A DNA stretch of 54,320 nucleotides from Tubiluchus corallicola. Taxonomy: Eukaryota > Priapulida > Priapulimorpha > Priapulimorphida > Tubiluchidae. The notes beneath the pieces are model-generated. The model saw nothing but the letters and a program-made list of their open reading frames with translations, did no database searches and was not told where the DNA came from. The DNA lies in NCBI GenBank assembly GCA_030141605.1, contig JAQGDQ010000839.1, positions 35,001 through 89,320 on the forward strand. Direction: 5' to 3'. Shown here piece by piece: positions 10,861 to 24,477 of this stretch. Each line of letters opens with the position of its first letter. Positions within the stretch are counted from its first letter, which is position 1. Made by a program: the position numbers and the translations under genes.

Positions 10861-11560
10861 GCTGAGGCTAGATTTGGCTGATTTGGCTGTTTGTTTTTTT
10901 TCAAATTTTTTTAACTTTTAGACATTGGCTGTCTAAATCTTGCTAGAGCTGAGGCTAGATTTGGCTGAATTTGGCTGTTTGTTTTTTCAAATTTTTTTAA
11001 CTTTTAGACATTGGCTGTCTAAATCTTGCTAGAGGTGAGGCTAGATTTGGCTGAATTTGGCTGTTTGTTTTTTTTCAAATTTTTTTAACTTTTAGACATT
11101 GGCTGTCTAAATCTTGCTAGAGGTGAGGCTAGATTTGGCTGAATTTGGCTGTTTGTTTTTTTTCAAATTTTTTTAACTTTTAGACATTGGCTGTCTAAAT
11201 CTTGCTAGAGCTGAGGCTAGATTTGGCTGAATTTGGCTGTTTTTTTTTCAAATTTTTTCAACTTTTAGACATCAGCTGTCTAAATCTTGCTGGAGCTGAG
11301 GCTAGATTTGGCTGAATTTGGCTGTTTTTTTTTCAAATTTTTTCAACTTTTAGACATTAGCTGTCTAAATCTTGCTAGAGCTGAGGCTAGATTTGGCTGA
11401 ATTTGGCTGTTTGTTTTTTCAAATTTTTTCAACTTTTAGACATTGGCTGTCTTAAGTCTTGCTAGAGCTGAGGCTAGATTTGGCTGAATTTGGCTGTTTG
11501 TTTTTTCAAATTTTTTCAACTTTTAGACATTGGCTGTCTTAAGTCTTGCTAGAGCTGCTT
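10861..11560. repeat. 84-88-bp minisatellite, 8 units
   Basis: Units begin GAGGCTAGATTTGGCTGAAT at about 10864, 10951, 11036, 11125, 11213, 11298, 11383 and 11470. Each continues with a T-rich block, CAAATTTTTTCAACTTTTAG and CATTGGCTGTCTAAATCTTG. Length differences come mainly from the T runs. The first unit lacks part of the GGCTGAAT segment. Confidence 0.95.
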
Positions 11561-11811
11561 TGTATCAACGAATTTTTATTTGTATAAAGAAGAATTAGAG
11601 TGTGGCGATCTACATCATCGATTGAGCACATGAAACTATAATCATAGATAATTATTATTTACTTGTGCAAGGTGTAAGTCTAATTTTAGTTCATAAAATG
11701 CAAAGTTGACCATTGTTTTCTTTTTTAGAATTCCATTTTGATTTGTAGTCTTACAATACAGTGATTTCAGTATTTAGTTTAGCTACTTGAGTAAAACGTG
11801 TGCGCCATTAT

Positions 11812-11851
11812 GCACACGCACGCGCGCACGCGCGCACGCACGCGCGCGCGC
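11812..11851. repeat. Alternating purine-pyrimidine CA/CG tract
   Basis: An almost uninterrupted run of CAC, GCGC and ACGC dinucleotide steps. Such alternating sequence is prone to the Z-DNA form. It is a small CpG-dense island in AT-rich surroundings. Confidence 0.85.
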
Positions 11852-12284
11852 TTATGAATGAACCGCACCATCTGCCCTGGGGTACTCTGGTATGTCTGGC
11901 TTCTGTAGCTTACAAGTGACGCGCGCGCTGTTTTTTCTAGAATCATCATATTTGAAATGGACACCCGGTCCCTGGCGATTTGTACGTAATTTGGTGCAAA
12001 CATTTGGTACGCATATAAATGCATACACGATCACAAACGTGTGCCACGCTGGTATGCTAATCATCTTTAATAGTTTGCGCGTGGAATTCACTAGTGTTAT
12101 ATGAGTACCCTGAGAAAACGGGAACCTTCCTGTAAATTAATTATCAAAGTTACCTCAGTTCAAGCGGCAGTGATAAAAGGCTTTGATTTCTTGTTCATTT
12201 TTATTTGGCTGAAATTGCTATTTGAACTGTGAATGTAACTCTCTCGCATTTTAATGTATTTTGCTAGTTATTAAAAATTATCAA

Positions 12285-12700
12285 TAGTCATCATATCATC
12301 ATCGTCAGCATCGTCATCATCAGCGTCGTCGTCGTAATCTTTATCATCGTCATCAGCGTCATCGTCATCATCATCATTGTCGTTGTCATCATCAGCATCA
12401 TTGTCGTAATCTTTATCGTCAGCATCGTCGTCGTCGCCGTAATGTTTATCATCATCATCAGTGTCGTCGTTGTAATCTTTATCATCATCATCATCATCAT
12501 TGTCAGCGTCATCATCGCCGCCGCCATCATTGTCGTCATCATCGCTATCATTGTCGTCACCATCGTCATCATCGTTGTCAGCATCGTCGTCGTCGTAATC
12601 TTTATCGTCATCATCAGTGTCGTTGTCGTCATAATCTTTATCGTCATCATCATCATTGTCGTTGTCATCATCGCCTCCATCACTGTCGCCATCGTAACTC
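12285..12700. repeat. Degenerate trinucleotide repeat (CAT/CGT)n
   Basis: The + strand is a long run of ATC, GTC, ATT and TTT triplets. On the minus strand one frame reads as an aspartate-rich ORF of 143 codons, and another frame is methionine/threonine-rich. Both follow from triplet composition. No flanking coding features support a real protein. Confidence 0.85.
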
Positions 12701-14560
12701 AATATCTGTCAGTTTGTGAGTGACATATGTTCGTGATGCTTATTGATTTAGTAACACAATTTTTTCCAACAGTGTAACGTAAAGCAAAAGATCCAATTGT
12801 AATCAGTCAAAGGGTTAAAGCCTTACAAGGTTCAGCGTAAAGTACAATATCAAATACGCATATGATAATAATATAAGCATTTTGCAAATGTCGGCCATGT
12901 TTTCCAAGCGCTAAAATTGCTTGCTAAAATAATACCCGTACAATAGTACTGATTGATTAATTTGATTGATCAATAATACTAATCATTTAATGCCAGCTGA
13001 TCTTTTTCTCATTATGTCACGCGGTTCTCGTTTGCATGGCAAAAAATGCTGATGTCATTTTTGTTGTCATGGCAACGAACACACCTGCCCCAGCTCTTCT
13101 TCTGTCAAGGCAGGGTCCAATGCGGGTTTAGCCTCATTTATGACTGCAGTTTGTCTTTTGTGTTCAGATTGGTGAGATTAGTCATTTTAACTCATTTCAA
13201 AATATCTTCAGTGATATTTTCACGTTTTTTTTGCAATATGATGGGCTATCTCTAATATTTTTGTTTTTTCCGGTCAAACATTTTTGTGGCTTCGTTGACA
13301 TGGGTGTGGTTGTTTAATTTTGTTAGTTAGTTTCCTTTTCTGCGAGTGAAATCCTAACTTTCTAACTGTTTAGCTCCTAAGTTTTATAACTGCTAAGCCT
13401 TGATGACTCACTGTAATTGTAAATGTAATTTATTATCACTTCAGCGTGTATTTTTACATTACAATTTGCATTATTATCTTTAACTATTATGCCCTATAAC
13501 TAGAAGATGAAATATAGTTACAATAATTGTAACAGAACTACATTAGTATACTATAGCATGATATAGTTAGGGAAAAAATTCCAAATATAATTACAAAAAT
13601 TTAACAGAATTGTACTAACATAGTTACGAAACAGTTTGTCAACAAGAAATAGATGCTGCATGGTGGTCAAGAAGCAAAGCTTGTAAGACCACCATGAAAA
13701 GTGAAAAAACGACTTAATTTACAAGAGAGAGAATTATAGAAAAACAGGGAGTAGTTAAGATAGAATAATAGACAGAGATAGAGAAAAAGAGAAAAGAAAT
13801 GAATTAGAAAGAAGTTCAGGACGTCTTCCGGTTCACGTCGTCTTCAGAAATTGACCTACAAGTGACCAGCCAGTGACCCACTGTATCATCTACAGTACAT
13901 CTCTGTAATGAATGAATAAATGGAAATTTATCATTTGGTTTTGCTGTACTTCCAGTTCACTTTGCAGAACAAACTAACTTTTCTTATGCATTTCCTGCCT
14001 TTTCCTTTTAAATTTTCAATTGAATCGTGACATTTTTGCTTTGGAAATTTCATTTTGGACGTGATCCATATAAATGCAGGCCTCTTGATAGACCGTCGGG
14101 CGCTATAGAAATGAGCTATTCCCCAGGGAAGTTTCCCTAAATTGTCTCAATTCATTGGCTCAAGTAAGTCCAATTCATCCCCGTAACAACGTAGTTAGCG
14201 GCTGGCGTATAAGTGTGACACAACCAGCTCATTTATGCATAAACCCCAGGAGAACAGACATTATGATTTACTGGGCTTCTATACAGCTTCTGAATCGAAG
14301 GCACTTATAAAGAGAACCACCCAAACGAAGTTCTGGCCAGATTGATTTTGACGACACGTCACCGACTTAATATTCCTAATAATCGCATATCAAGTGTCCG
14401 TCTTGACCGTGGGTCAGCTAGAAACTGGACACAGCGTTTGTGGATTTGTTTATTTACATTAAACGCCGGCGTCCAACTTCTGGTTCAGCGTTGTTTACTA
14501 TGCTGCACGCGCAAAGGCAGCTTTGTTTACTATAATGTTTACTCCTAGCATGCCTGTTTA
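12701..14560. other. Unassigned sequence, possible regulatory stretch at 14050-14340
   Basis: No exon recognised. 14050-14340 is of higher complexity and contains TTCCCCAGGGAAG, an EBF-like TCCCNNGGGA site. Nothing here proves function. Confidence 0.35.
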
Positions 14561-14710
14561 CTACGTACCAGACGATTTTTGAATTTCGTTACTGCATCGA
14601 TTGGGCAACGTGGCGCAATACTTTCGCCACGAGTTGCGCCATCTCAAGTGGCCTGTCTTTGTTTTGTGTTTGAGGAGGTCGGACGGGCGTGTGTGTTGGG
14701 CGGGGATCTG

Positions 14711-14821
14711 CCAGTCATTGTCTGCTAAATAACATGCATATGCGCCAGAATCGGGTTTATTCAAGTTCAGAATCTGAATTTGGTCCCAGGCCAACTGTCC
14801 ATCTTTTCCTCCTCCACTGTT
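14711..14821 (-). other. Possible immunoglobulin-domain exon fragment
   Basis: Minus-strand translation gives GKDGQLAWDQIQ, ILNLNKPDSGAYACYL and ADNDW. The L-x-L-x(3)-DSG-x-Y-x-C pattern is the signature of the second-cysteine half of an Ig domain. A TGA lies just upstream at 14822-14824, and the only nearby acceptor (AG at the AAACAG/TGG junction) lacks a pyrimidine tract. The frame stays open to 14561 without further Ig features. It may be a decayed exon or a chance match. Confidence 0.25.
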
Positions 14822-14893
14822 TCATTATGGTTTGACCACCTCTTACGGCCAAGGGTCAGCTATTGAAAGAGAACATTTCTTCGTATTGTTTAT

Positions 14894-15360
<467 letters not shown>

Positions 15361-16861
15361 TCATTATTAAATGTTTTTACAAACTAAAGATTATGCAAAA
15401 TTCACTACTTCTTGTTTTAATTTTGAAATGACAAATCTTTGGTTGTTTTAGTAGTTGGGAGCACACTAGGTTTTAGTTATTTGGGAGATTGTGTAGTTTT
15501 TTGTTGATTAAAACAAGTTTGTTTTGTCTCTGACGCATGTTAGTTACGGATATTAAATTTTAGATATATCTTGAGAAATGTCAGAAAAGTTTTCTTTGCG
15601 TAAGAAGATGAGTATGTGGATTTTGGAATAGAATTTTAGAAGATATTTTCACTCTTCAGTGACGTTTTCATCATGTTTCCAAGAGAGGCTTATATGAGCG
15701 TGTCTCAATTGTTCACCAAAGTCACCCCTTAGAATACCTCTTGGAAGCCAAGTGTGTTACAGTGTGATGAACTCTGACGAGCTTACAGAACGCTTTGATC
15801 TGCATGGCGATAGTTCAACCCACCTAGGAGAATGTTGACCCTTTAATTAACGTTGTTTACAACAGTGGCGTGTTAGCCGGGTTTATTTACCGGGCAGCTG
15901 ATGAAGAGGCAGGGATTGGAATGAATACAGTTCATTAATTGTGGCTGCTGCCCGGGCCCGCGTTCATGGTGCCTGAGCTGTTTTGATAACCTCATTAACA
16001 TCCCAGTTCATCTAAGGTTTTAATTACCGACTTTTCACTGCCCTAATCAATTGTGCAAATGAATTGTGCGTACTACTACGACTCCTCTGTGCTCGTGCCT
16101 AATCGCGTGGCTTCATGCTGATCACGTGATTCGCTCGGTGTGGCTTCGGCAAAGTTGAGTCACGCAACACTCGTAAAATGAACCACGGCCTGTAAATGCT
16201 GAGCTACATAATTCACTTATGAATACTTGATGGCATTATCATTGGCTTCTTCCTGTAAATTGAAGCCATTTTTCTGGATGGAACAATTCGTTGAGGCAGC
16301 TAGATTTGTGTGGAGGCTTGAACATCGTTGACTCGAGCACTTGTTGTCCTCCATAATGAGAGGAGGAGGTTCAACATGCAAGCCCCCAGTGTGCACTCAT
16401 GGTCTCTGAGTGGCTTCAAGATAGCTTGCCTCTCTTGCCTTGTAGTACTTGACTACTGTCACTCTTCATCGAGCACAACAAGACAATTGTCCAATGATCA
16501 TTGGGGAAAAATTGGGAAGACTGTGGAATAAGGCTTATCCCAGAATAATAGCCTCTAATACTGAGAAATCTTCACAGCTGGTGCAAAAGCCGAGATGAAA
16601 TGTTTATTTGAAGCAGAAAGAAAAAAACGCAAAAGAAGAAGGTAAATAATGTTGACAAAAATCACAAGATGAAAAAACAACACCACAATGTAAAACATCA
16701 CTTTTCATATCACTTTTACATAATTCTACAATTGCTACTTATCCTAGGCAAATATTCTAAACTGACTTTTGCTTTTTAGATATTGATGAAATATACCGTA
16801 TTAATTTGGTGCCGTTGTGATTGATGCTGCTGTGACGTTAGACACGGGATAACAGTCAGCT
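15361..16861. other. Unassigned; candidate regulatory sequence at about 15840-16060
   Basis: No exon recognised. 15840-16060 is of balanced composition and includes TTTAATTAACG, TTCATTAATTGTGG, CTCATTAACATC and GCAAATGAATTG, a cluster of homeodomain-like TTAAT/ATTA cores. An inverted pair (GGGCAGCTG and GCTGCTGCCC) lies within it. Regulatory function is inferred only. Confidence 0.3.
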
Positions 16862-17701
16862 TTAAAGGAAAGGCCAACACTTCTAGGAAGTTAGGCTCAT
16901 TTCAATGTTCGCGATAAATGTTAGAAGGATTTAGTAATAAAACTGCAATAAGCACTTCGTTTAATTAGTAAAATCACTTTCAAAGTCGCCATCTTACTTC
17001 ATGCTTGGGCGCGCCCATTTTGAACGCCCATTCTTCTTCCGATGACGTCATTCGTCTTGGAGAAAAATAGCGCACTGTCAGTCTTCGTCAAAAGTATAAA
17101 AAGCTTTTTAGGAAAAAAATAGATAGCTAATTTAGTAATATTTTTTGTGTGAGTGTTAGGTAAGCTGCAGAAGTTTGACTTAGTTTAAACAGCGCGCGCT
17201 TACGGAAAACCACGAAGTCTCCGAGCTACGTCATGATTTTCAAGTGAATGGCGGCAACCACCGCGACTGAAAATTTCCATTCAGAACTAGTACATTTTAA
17301 GTTTGTGGTTTATAGACAGTTCTTTGCATATTTTTTTGCTATATTTTTCTGAGTTTAAGTGTTTTCAGTATAAAATAAACCCAACATACTGAGTGACTTG
17401 TTCTTTCCCTTAGCACACCACAAACAGTTTAAGTGATAACAGTAAAATAAACCCAACATACTAAGTGACTTGTTCTTTCCTTTAGCACACCACAAACAGT
17501 TTAAGTGATAACAGTAATATAAACCCAACATACCGAGTGACTTGTTCTTTCCTTTAGCACACCACAAACAGTTTAAGTGATAACAGTAAAATAAACCCAA
17601 CATACTGAGTGACTTGTTCTTTTCTTTAGCACACTACAAACAGTTTAAGTGATAACAGTAATATAAACCCAACATACCGAGTGACTTGTACTTTCCTTTA
17701 A
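16862..17701. mobile_element. Non-autonomous inverted-repeat DNA transposon, TTAA-flanked
   Basis: The two ends form a perfect 12-bp inverted repeat: TTTAAAGGAAAG at 16861-16872 and CTTTCCTTTAAA at 17691-17702. This can be read as a TTAA target duplication plus a 7-bp terminal repeat AGGAAAG/CTTTCCT. The interior has subterminal inverted similarity (TCGCCATCTTACTTCA against GTGAATGGCGGCAAC), a GATGACGTCATTC palindrome, and five tandem 71-72-bp units next to the right end. No transposase is encoded. TTAA targets suggest the Kolobok or piggyBac superfamily. Confidence 0.55.
17375..17690. repeat. 71-72-bp tandem repeat, 5 units
   Basis: Units start ATAAACCCAACATAC at about 17375, 17446, 17518, 17590 and 17662. 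Each contains GTGACTTGTTCTTTCC, TTTAGCACACCACAAACAGT and TTAAGTGATAACAGTA. Every unit carries CTTTCCTTTA, which is also the right terminal repeat of the surrounding transposon, so the array seems to have grown from that end. Confidence 0.9.
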
Positions 17702-17702
17702 A

Positions 17703-18927
<1,225 letters not shown>

Positions 18928-19200
18928 GATAATAAATTCTTTATTGCTATAAAATTACACATCATTGAACGGTAAACTACATTCATAAATTGATAGTATA
19001 ACCAGTGTTTCCACTGCTGTGAGCAATAGTGTTATACAATAAAAATTAATTTACAATTAAAAATGCGAGTGAGGCTGTAACTAATTACATAAGTACAAAA
19101 GCTTTACATTTCATTTCACACAGTTCGGAAAATTTAACACCTTTACAATATTTACGAAATAGTTTTTTGGTAGTTTCTTACGTAAACGGATTTGTAGCAT
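18928..19200 (-). mobile_element. Probable LINE 3' UTR fragment
   Basis: Begins on the + strand with AATAAATTCTTTATTGCTAT, the reverse of an AATAAAGAATT 3' end, directly after a microsatellite tail. This is the arrangement shared by the other minus-strand LINE ends in the window. No coding remnant is visible; the far end is not defined. Confidence 0.45.
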
Positions 19201-19223
19201 ACTAGAGTTTACGAATCACGGCT

Positions 19224-19285
19224 TTATACATCACATGTGATGGTTTCTAATGTTTTATACATCACATGTGATGGTTTCTAATCTT
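19224..19285. repeat. 31-bp tandem duplication carrying two TCACATGTGA palindromes
   Basis: TTTATACATCACATGTGATG followed by GTTTCTAAT occurs twice, with the TCACATGTGA cores at 19231-19240 and 19262-19271. The core is a perfect palindromic E-box of the M-box (MITF/TFE) type. Confidence 0.7.
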
Positions 19286-20327
19286 CTATCACTTATTAAT
19301 GTCCTACAATAGACACTGCACAATAGACCGTTGCCGTTTAGTAACCAACCCCTAATCCGTATAATCAGTTTTCAGCTGCACCTAAACGTACATCAAATAT
19401 TCATTAACTTTGCCTCTGTGTTTTTTTACAAAAATGGCAGGTGTTCGTTTTAAAATAAGCTGTCGTAGCTCCAACCATTGACATAAACAGCAATTGGGGG
19501 TCATACGAAATTATTGTTATAAAAATGTAACTGCGTTTGGACTTTTTAATTAAAGGAAAGGGCTATTAATTGCAAAGGTCATTTAGCATCTTGGGTTTTT
19601 TTACTATCATCACTTAAACTTGAAAAAATATAACAAAGAAATTTGCAAAAATCTGTCTATGAAGCTTAAACACACCACCACTGTAAAGAATTGTAACACT
19701 CGATATACCGATGTCCTCGAGTCGATGCAAATGGGTGAAATGTACTACTAAACGAACTGGGAAATGAGAATTTAAATCTTGTGTGTTGGACCAAAAATGA
19801 AAATTTAATATCGGCACTTCACTGAAAGTTGAAAATGCATCACCAAAAATATTTAAACAGCTGAAACATTCATAGTAAAAACCACGTGATCATTTTGCAA
19901 GCAATTTATCTTGTAAATTCGTAGTTTCATACACTTAGTCATAAAGACGATTATATTGGAATGCACACCATATCTGTATATAAAGACAAGCACTGCGTTT
20001 ATATGAATATGTGTGTGCATGTGTGTGTGCGTGTGTATGTGGGTGTGGATGTATACAAATTTATTATATAATATTAATACAAATATTTATAATTTAAATA
20101 TTTTTGTTAATACTTTGTCACATCGAAATCCTGAATTTGTTAATATTCAAGATAAATTTGCAAATTACATTAATATTACATTGTCTGTATTTTTAAAAAT
20201 ATATTCCCTAAATCAAGGACCTCTATAATTAAAGTTATAAGAATTAATGTAACTTTAGTTATAGATGTTCTTGCCTAAGTTAAAAAAGTAAAAAGCATTA
20301 TTTACAAACATTACACACATGGTAATG
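19286..20327. other. Unassigned sequence
   Basis: No exon recognised. A GT-rich stretch lies at 20009-20053 (GTGTGTGCATGTGTGTGTGC). Open frames here show no known domain. Confidence 0.4.
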
Positions 20328-20530
<203 letters not shown>

Positions 20531-21180
20531 GTACAGAATACAATCCCCCTATTTGTAGGGATATGTATAAAATTTCTAAAAACATTTACAACGTATTAAA
20601 CCTATTCATATATAGTATATAATTTAGAATCCAACGCATGAGACAGATTGAACGACAACGATCATATACAGTAGACATAGTTACAAATTATAATCCAACT
20701 CTACATACATACATAATAAAAGATAACGAACATATTTTAATACTTAGTAAGAAAAATTTACACACATTATACACAATGAAAAACAGCGAGTACAATTATA
20801 ATAAACATAATTAGCAATTCTAATGTAAATTCGCATAATCATAAATAAAAACAAAACAGCATATAGAAAACACGACGAGAGTTGTAAAATTTCATCACCA
20901 ACAGACTGTTTATATACGGACGAAAGACGATGAGAATTCATCCGAGATAAGATTTGCAAAAGCATTTATAGCATTATTATCCCGGCTAGAGAAAACATAG
21001 TCCGAATCTAATGTAAGCAGTGTGCTAATAAAATCATTTCTTTTGGCTTGGTTTACTAATGTACATTCAAATAATAAATGATGTAATGCATAATATAACA
21101 TGCGCTTTGTATAGTGAAAATATTTTCCATCCGATTTCTGTTTAAATTGCATATATGTGGTTATATAATACGCCATTAAA
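20531..21180 (-). mobile_element. LINE 3' end with C-terminal coding remnant
   Basis: Minus-strand translation of 20910-21176 includes LHHLLFECTLVNQAKRNDFI and NAFANLI, resembling the H-x-LFEC zinc-binding tail after the reverse transcriptase domain of many LINEs (usual form EHFLFECPLY). The first cysteine pair is not preserved in this frame. A 3' UTR of about 380 bp then runs to the microsatellite tail. Sequence at 20808-20940 recurs at 39965-40085. It is 5'-truncated and inactive. Confidence 0.65.
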
Positions 21181-21409
21181 TTAATATTCGTATTATTATC
21201 CGCCTTTTATTGTGGGAGCGCTAAGAATAAAACGCATACGTTACTCGCCGTTATAGGAATAGTTGTAAAATACTGGAATTATTAGTACAATATTCGCCTT
21301 ATGATTGACATTATCTAGTTGAACCATAGCACACATAAAATATTTTATGACGTACAGCTATTGTGAGAAAAACGTGTCTCGCAACTACGTGATCTGTGGG
21401 TCATATTAA

Positions 21410-22047
21410 TAAAGGATAAAAGAAAAAAATACAGTTATATCACGCTTATGCTGACTGACCTTGCTTTGTTTTCAAATTCAGAATGTCTCTGTGCATATTT
21501 CTGTGCATAAAAGAAAAAAATACAGTTATATCACGCTTATGCTGACTGGCCCTGCTTTGTTTTCAAATTCAGAATGTCTCTGTGCATATTTCTGTGCATA
21601 AAAGAAAAAAATACAGTTATATCACGCTTATGCTGACTGACCCTGCTTTGTTTTCAAATTCAGAATGTCTCTGTGCATATTTCTGTGCATAAAAGGGAAA
21701 AATACAGTTATATCACGCTTATGCTGGCTGACCTTGCTTTGTTTTCAAATTCAGAATGTCTCTGTGCATATTTCTGTGCATAAAAGAAAAAAATACAGTT
21801 ATATCACGCTTATGCTGGCTGACCTTACTTTGTTTTCAAATTCAGAATGTCTCTGTGCATATTTCTGTGCATAAAAGGGAAAAATACAGTTATATCACGC
21901 TTATGCTGACTGACCTTGCTTTGTTTTCAAATTCAGAATGTCTCTGTGCATATTTCTGTGCATAAAAGGGAAAAATACAGTTATATCACGCTTATGCTGG
22001 CTGACCTTGCTTTGTTTTCAAATTCAGAATGTCTCTGTGCATATTTC
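21410..22047. repeat. 91-bp minisatellite, 7 units
   Basis: Units repeat every 91 bp and contain ATACAGTTATATCACGCTTA, TGCTGACTGACC, TTGCTTTGTTTTCAAATTCA and GAATGTCTCTGTGCATATTT. Variants are AAAGAAAAAAATAC versus AAAGGGAAAAATAC and TGACTG versus TGGCTG. The open frames at 21665-21965 are produced by the array. Confidence 0.95.
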
Positions 22048-23007
22048 GTAGAGATCTTCGTCAGAAAGTGTTAAAACATAAGGTATGCAGGTAGAAAGTT
22101 TCGAAAACTAATAGAATTTTGCCACATTGCCAAATTGCCGAGCTTCTAAGGCTGTTATGCGTTGGCGACCTTTCTTTAAACAAATATATTTATAGTATGT
22201 TCATATTTATAGAGTGGATTGCTTTGAGCTATAGTATGTTCATATTTACAGAGTGGATTGCTTTGAGCTATAAGATTATGTCCGGTTCTCCTTTAATTTT
22301 AATTTACTGAATTTATCTGACTTATTTATTTCATAATATAACCCTTTATTAGGCATCGTACATAATACATTGTTTCATCAGCCTGACTGAGAGCGGCAAG
22401 TGTGACGCGCAACAGGAATCTTCCCAGACGCAAAAATGTATTTAGGACGTAAAAAGTGAAGTTGACACGAATCTGTTTGCTGTAGATGCATTATGTGCAA
22501 ATTAGCTGTTCTGGGTAATTTGCTGTCTGTCTCCTAAGTATTTAGTGGAATTTTATTAATACCTGTCGCTACTTGCAAAAGTGTTTGCGAACCTGTCTAG
22601 GAAACGCCATTGCTCATTCGTTTATGAATTTTATTCGTTCGTTCTGTTGTTTGTTCTTTGGAAGCTGTCTCCATTGTTCTCTCTGCTTGACAAGGGAAAA
22701 AGAAACACGGAATTACCACACAATTTCGTGTTCATGAGCCAAGTTCTTTGCTGTTACGTTTCGCAATTCGCTAGTTAGACGGGCACTAGCGCCTTGCATT
22801 TCGGAAACGCATTGCACGAAAAACAGGCGCTGTACCTCTCGGTTCAGAGATTGTTCAGTTTTGACGTTGGGAAATCGTTACTATTTTTTCGAAAATAACT
22901 TGTGAAAGAATTGTTACTGAATGAGTTTATTATAACTGAAATTCTAAAGGTAACAGAGACGTGTGTACATAACAAGTTCCACCTATACAATGTCAGAGTA
23001 GAAAAAG
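22048..23007. other. Unassigned, with a short duplication
   Basis: A pair of units containing TATAGTATGTTCATATTTA and GAGTGGATTGCTTTGAGC lies at 22192-22270. Nothing else is recognised. Confidence 0.45.
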
Positions 23008-23355
23008 TAGTCTAGCTTTTTGAGCTACAGTTTAATATATTGTGGCTTCTAATGCATACACTACCTTGGGAAGGAGTAGTCTAGCTTGTTGAACTATAGT
23101 CTAATATATTGTGGCTTCCAATGCATATACTACCTTGGGAAGGGGTAGTCTAGCTTGTTGAACTACAGTCTAATATATTGTGGCTTCCAATGCATATACT
23201 AACTTGGGAAGGAGTAGTCTAGCTTGTTGAACTAAAGTCTAATATATTGTGGCTTCTAATGCATATACTACCTTGGGAAGGGGTAGTCTAGCTTGTTGAG
23301 CTACAGTCTAATATATTGTGGCTTCTAATGCATATACTACCTTGGGAAGGGGTAA
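23008..23355. repeat. 69-bp minisatellite, 5 units
   Basis: Units begin TAGTCTAGCTTGTTGAACTA near 23008, 23077, 23146, 23214 and 23286. They continue TCTAATATATTGTGGCTTC, AATGCATATACTACCTTGGG and AAGG. Divergence is low. Confidence 0.93.
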
Positions 23356-24477
23356 TGGACCAAAACATTTGTGCCTGCAACAATAATATTTAAAACATTC
23401 ATAACTTTATAACCCTTTGATAAGATAAAGCATTTTAATTGTAAGTATAGTTTTTGTTCCTATACCTCTGATGTTGCAACAAATAAGCGAAATCATATAC
23501 AGGCCTGCTATGCTAGACCACTGTGGTATGCTTGATGCAGCCATTCTGAGCAATAAATCCCACTGGCTGTATCATGACTGTAGATATTCATTTTTTCTTG
23601 CATTCTATACGCTTATCATCTGGAAGATGTCAAGACGTCCAAAAATAGCGACAGCCCGTAGTAATCCGAGCGTGCTTGTAGTATACGAGAGTTGTAACGC
23701 GTAGTACACACACACACGGCAAGTGAAGCCAGGTTGTGGAGGGTTGACGTCATCGCGTGGCTTCGCGGCGGCGACTAAACTCGAATTACCTGAACGTTCT
23801 GGGAAGAAGTTGACCAATTAAAATGATTAGTTTGAGGAATCTGCGAGCTCCGCAGGTATGGTGCGGTTCCAAAATGTCGAAATTTCAACCGTGTCACGTG
23901 ATTGCCTCCCCCTCTGCAATGGCTTCACCGTAGCTCTTACATAATATTGCATGCACCTGTCATTTTTGTGTGCCCAGGGAGGCTAGGCACCGGCACAGCG
24001 CTGATCAAATATTTGTGCCTTCCCTTCCATATTAATTCATGCAGTTATTAATTAGTTTGGCGCAATAATTAATTTTTCCTGCTCATAAATCAGGCGGCGG
24101 CGTTGTTTAATGAGAGCGCAATTGCGCGCGCCGCGCACCATATGGAGCCACCGGAGATCCGGGTCTTGGAGACGCTGGTTCAAGGGTGGGCTTCGAAACG
24201 TGAATTAGAAATTTGAACAATATGCAAATATTGATATAATTGCGTTGTGGTGATTACAGAAACAAAGCAAATGGCAGGGTGTAGTGTTAATTTCCAAGAA
24301 GCCGTGTAGCTGGGTTGTTGCATGAAGCCAGTTTTATGGCGATGTTGCCTTGTGTTTACTTAGTGGAAAAACTGCAGGTCTGATAAGCAATTAGGTCACA
24401 GCGACCCATAAATAATGAAAGAATAGGTAAATACCTGGTGGGTTATGTGCAAGGATAAAGTTTTTCCTTTAACATTA
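23356..24477. other. Unassigned; candidate regulatory sequence at about 23990-24180
   Basis: No exon recognised. 23990-24180 combines TATTAATTCATGCAG, GTTATTAATTAGTTTG and CAATAATTAATTTTTCC (homeodomain-like TAATTA cores) with a GC-rich segment GAGCGCAATTGCGCGCGCCG. This is unusual against the AT-rich background and reminiscent of developmental enhancers. Confidence 0.35.

Noticed and set aside
12271-12702. Asp-rich 143-codon frame on the minus strand
   Set aside because: Produced by a degenerate CAT/CGT trinucleotide repeat. No non-repetitive coding sequence surrounds it.
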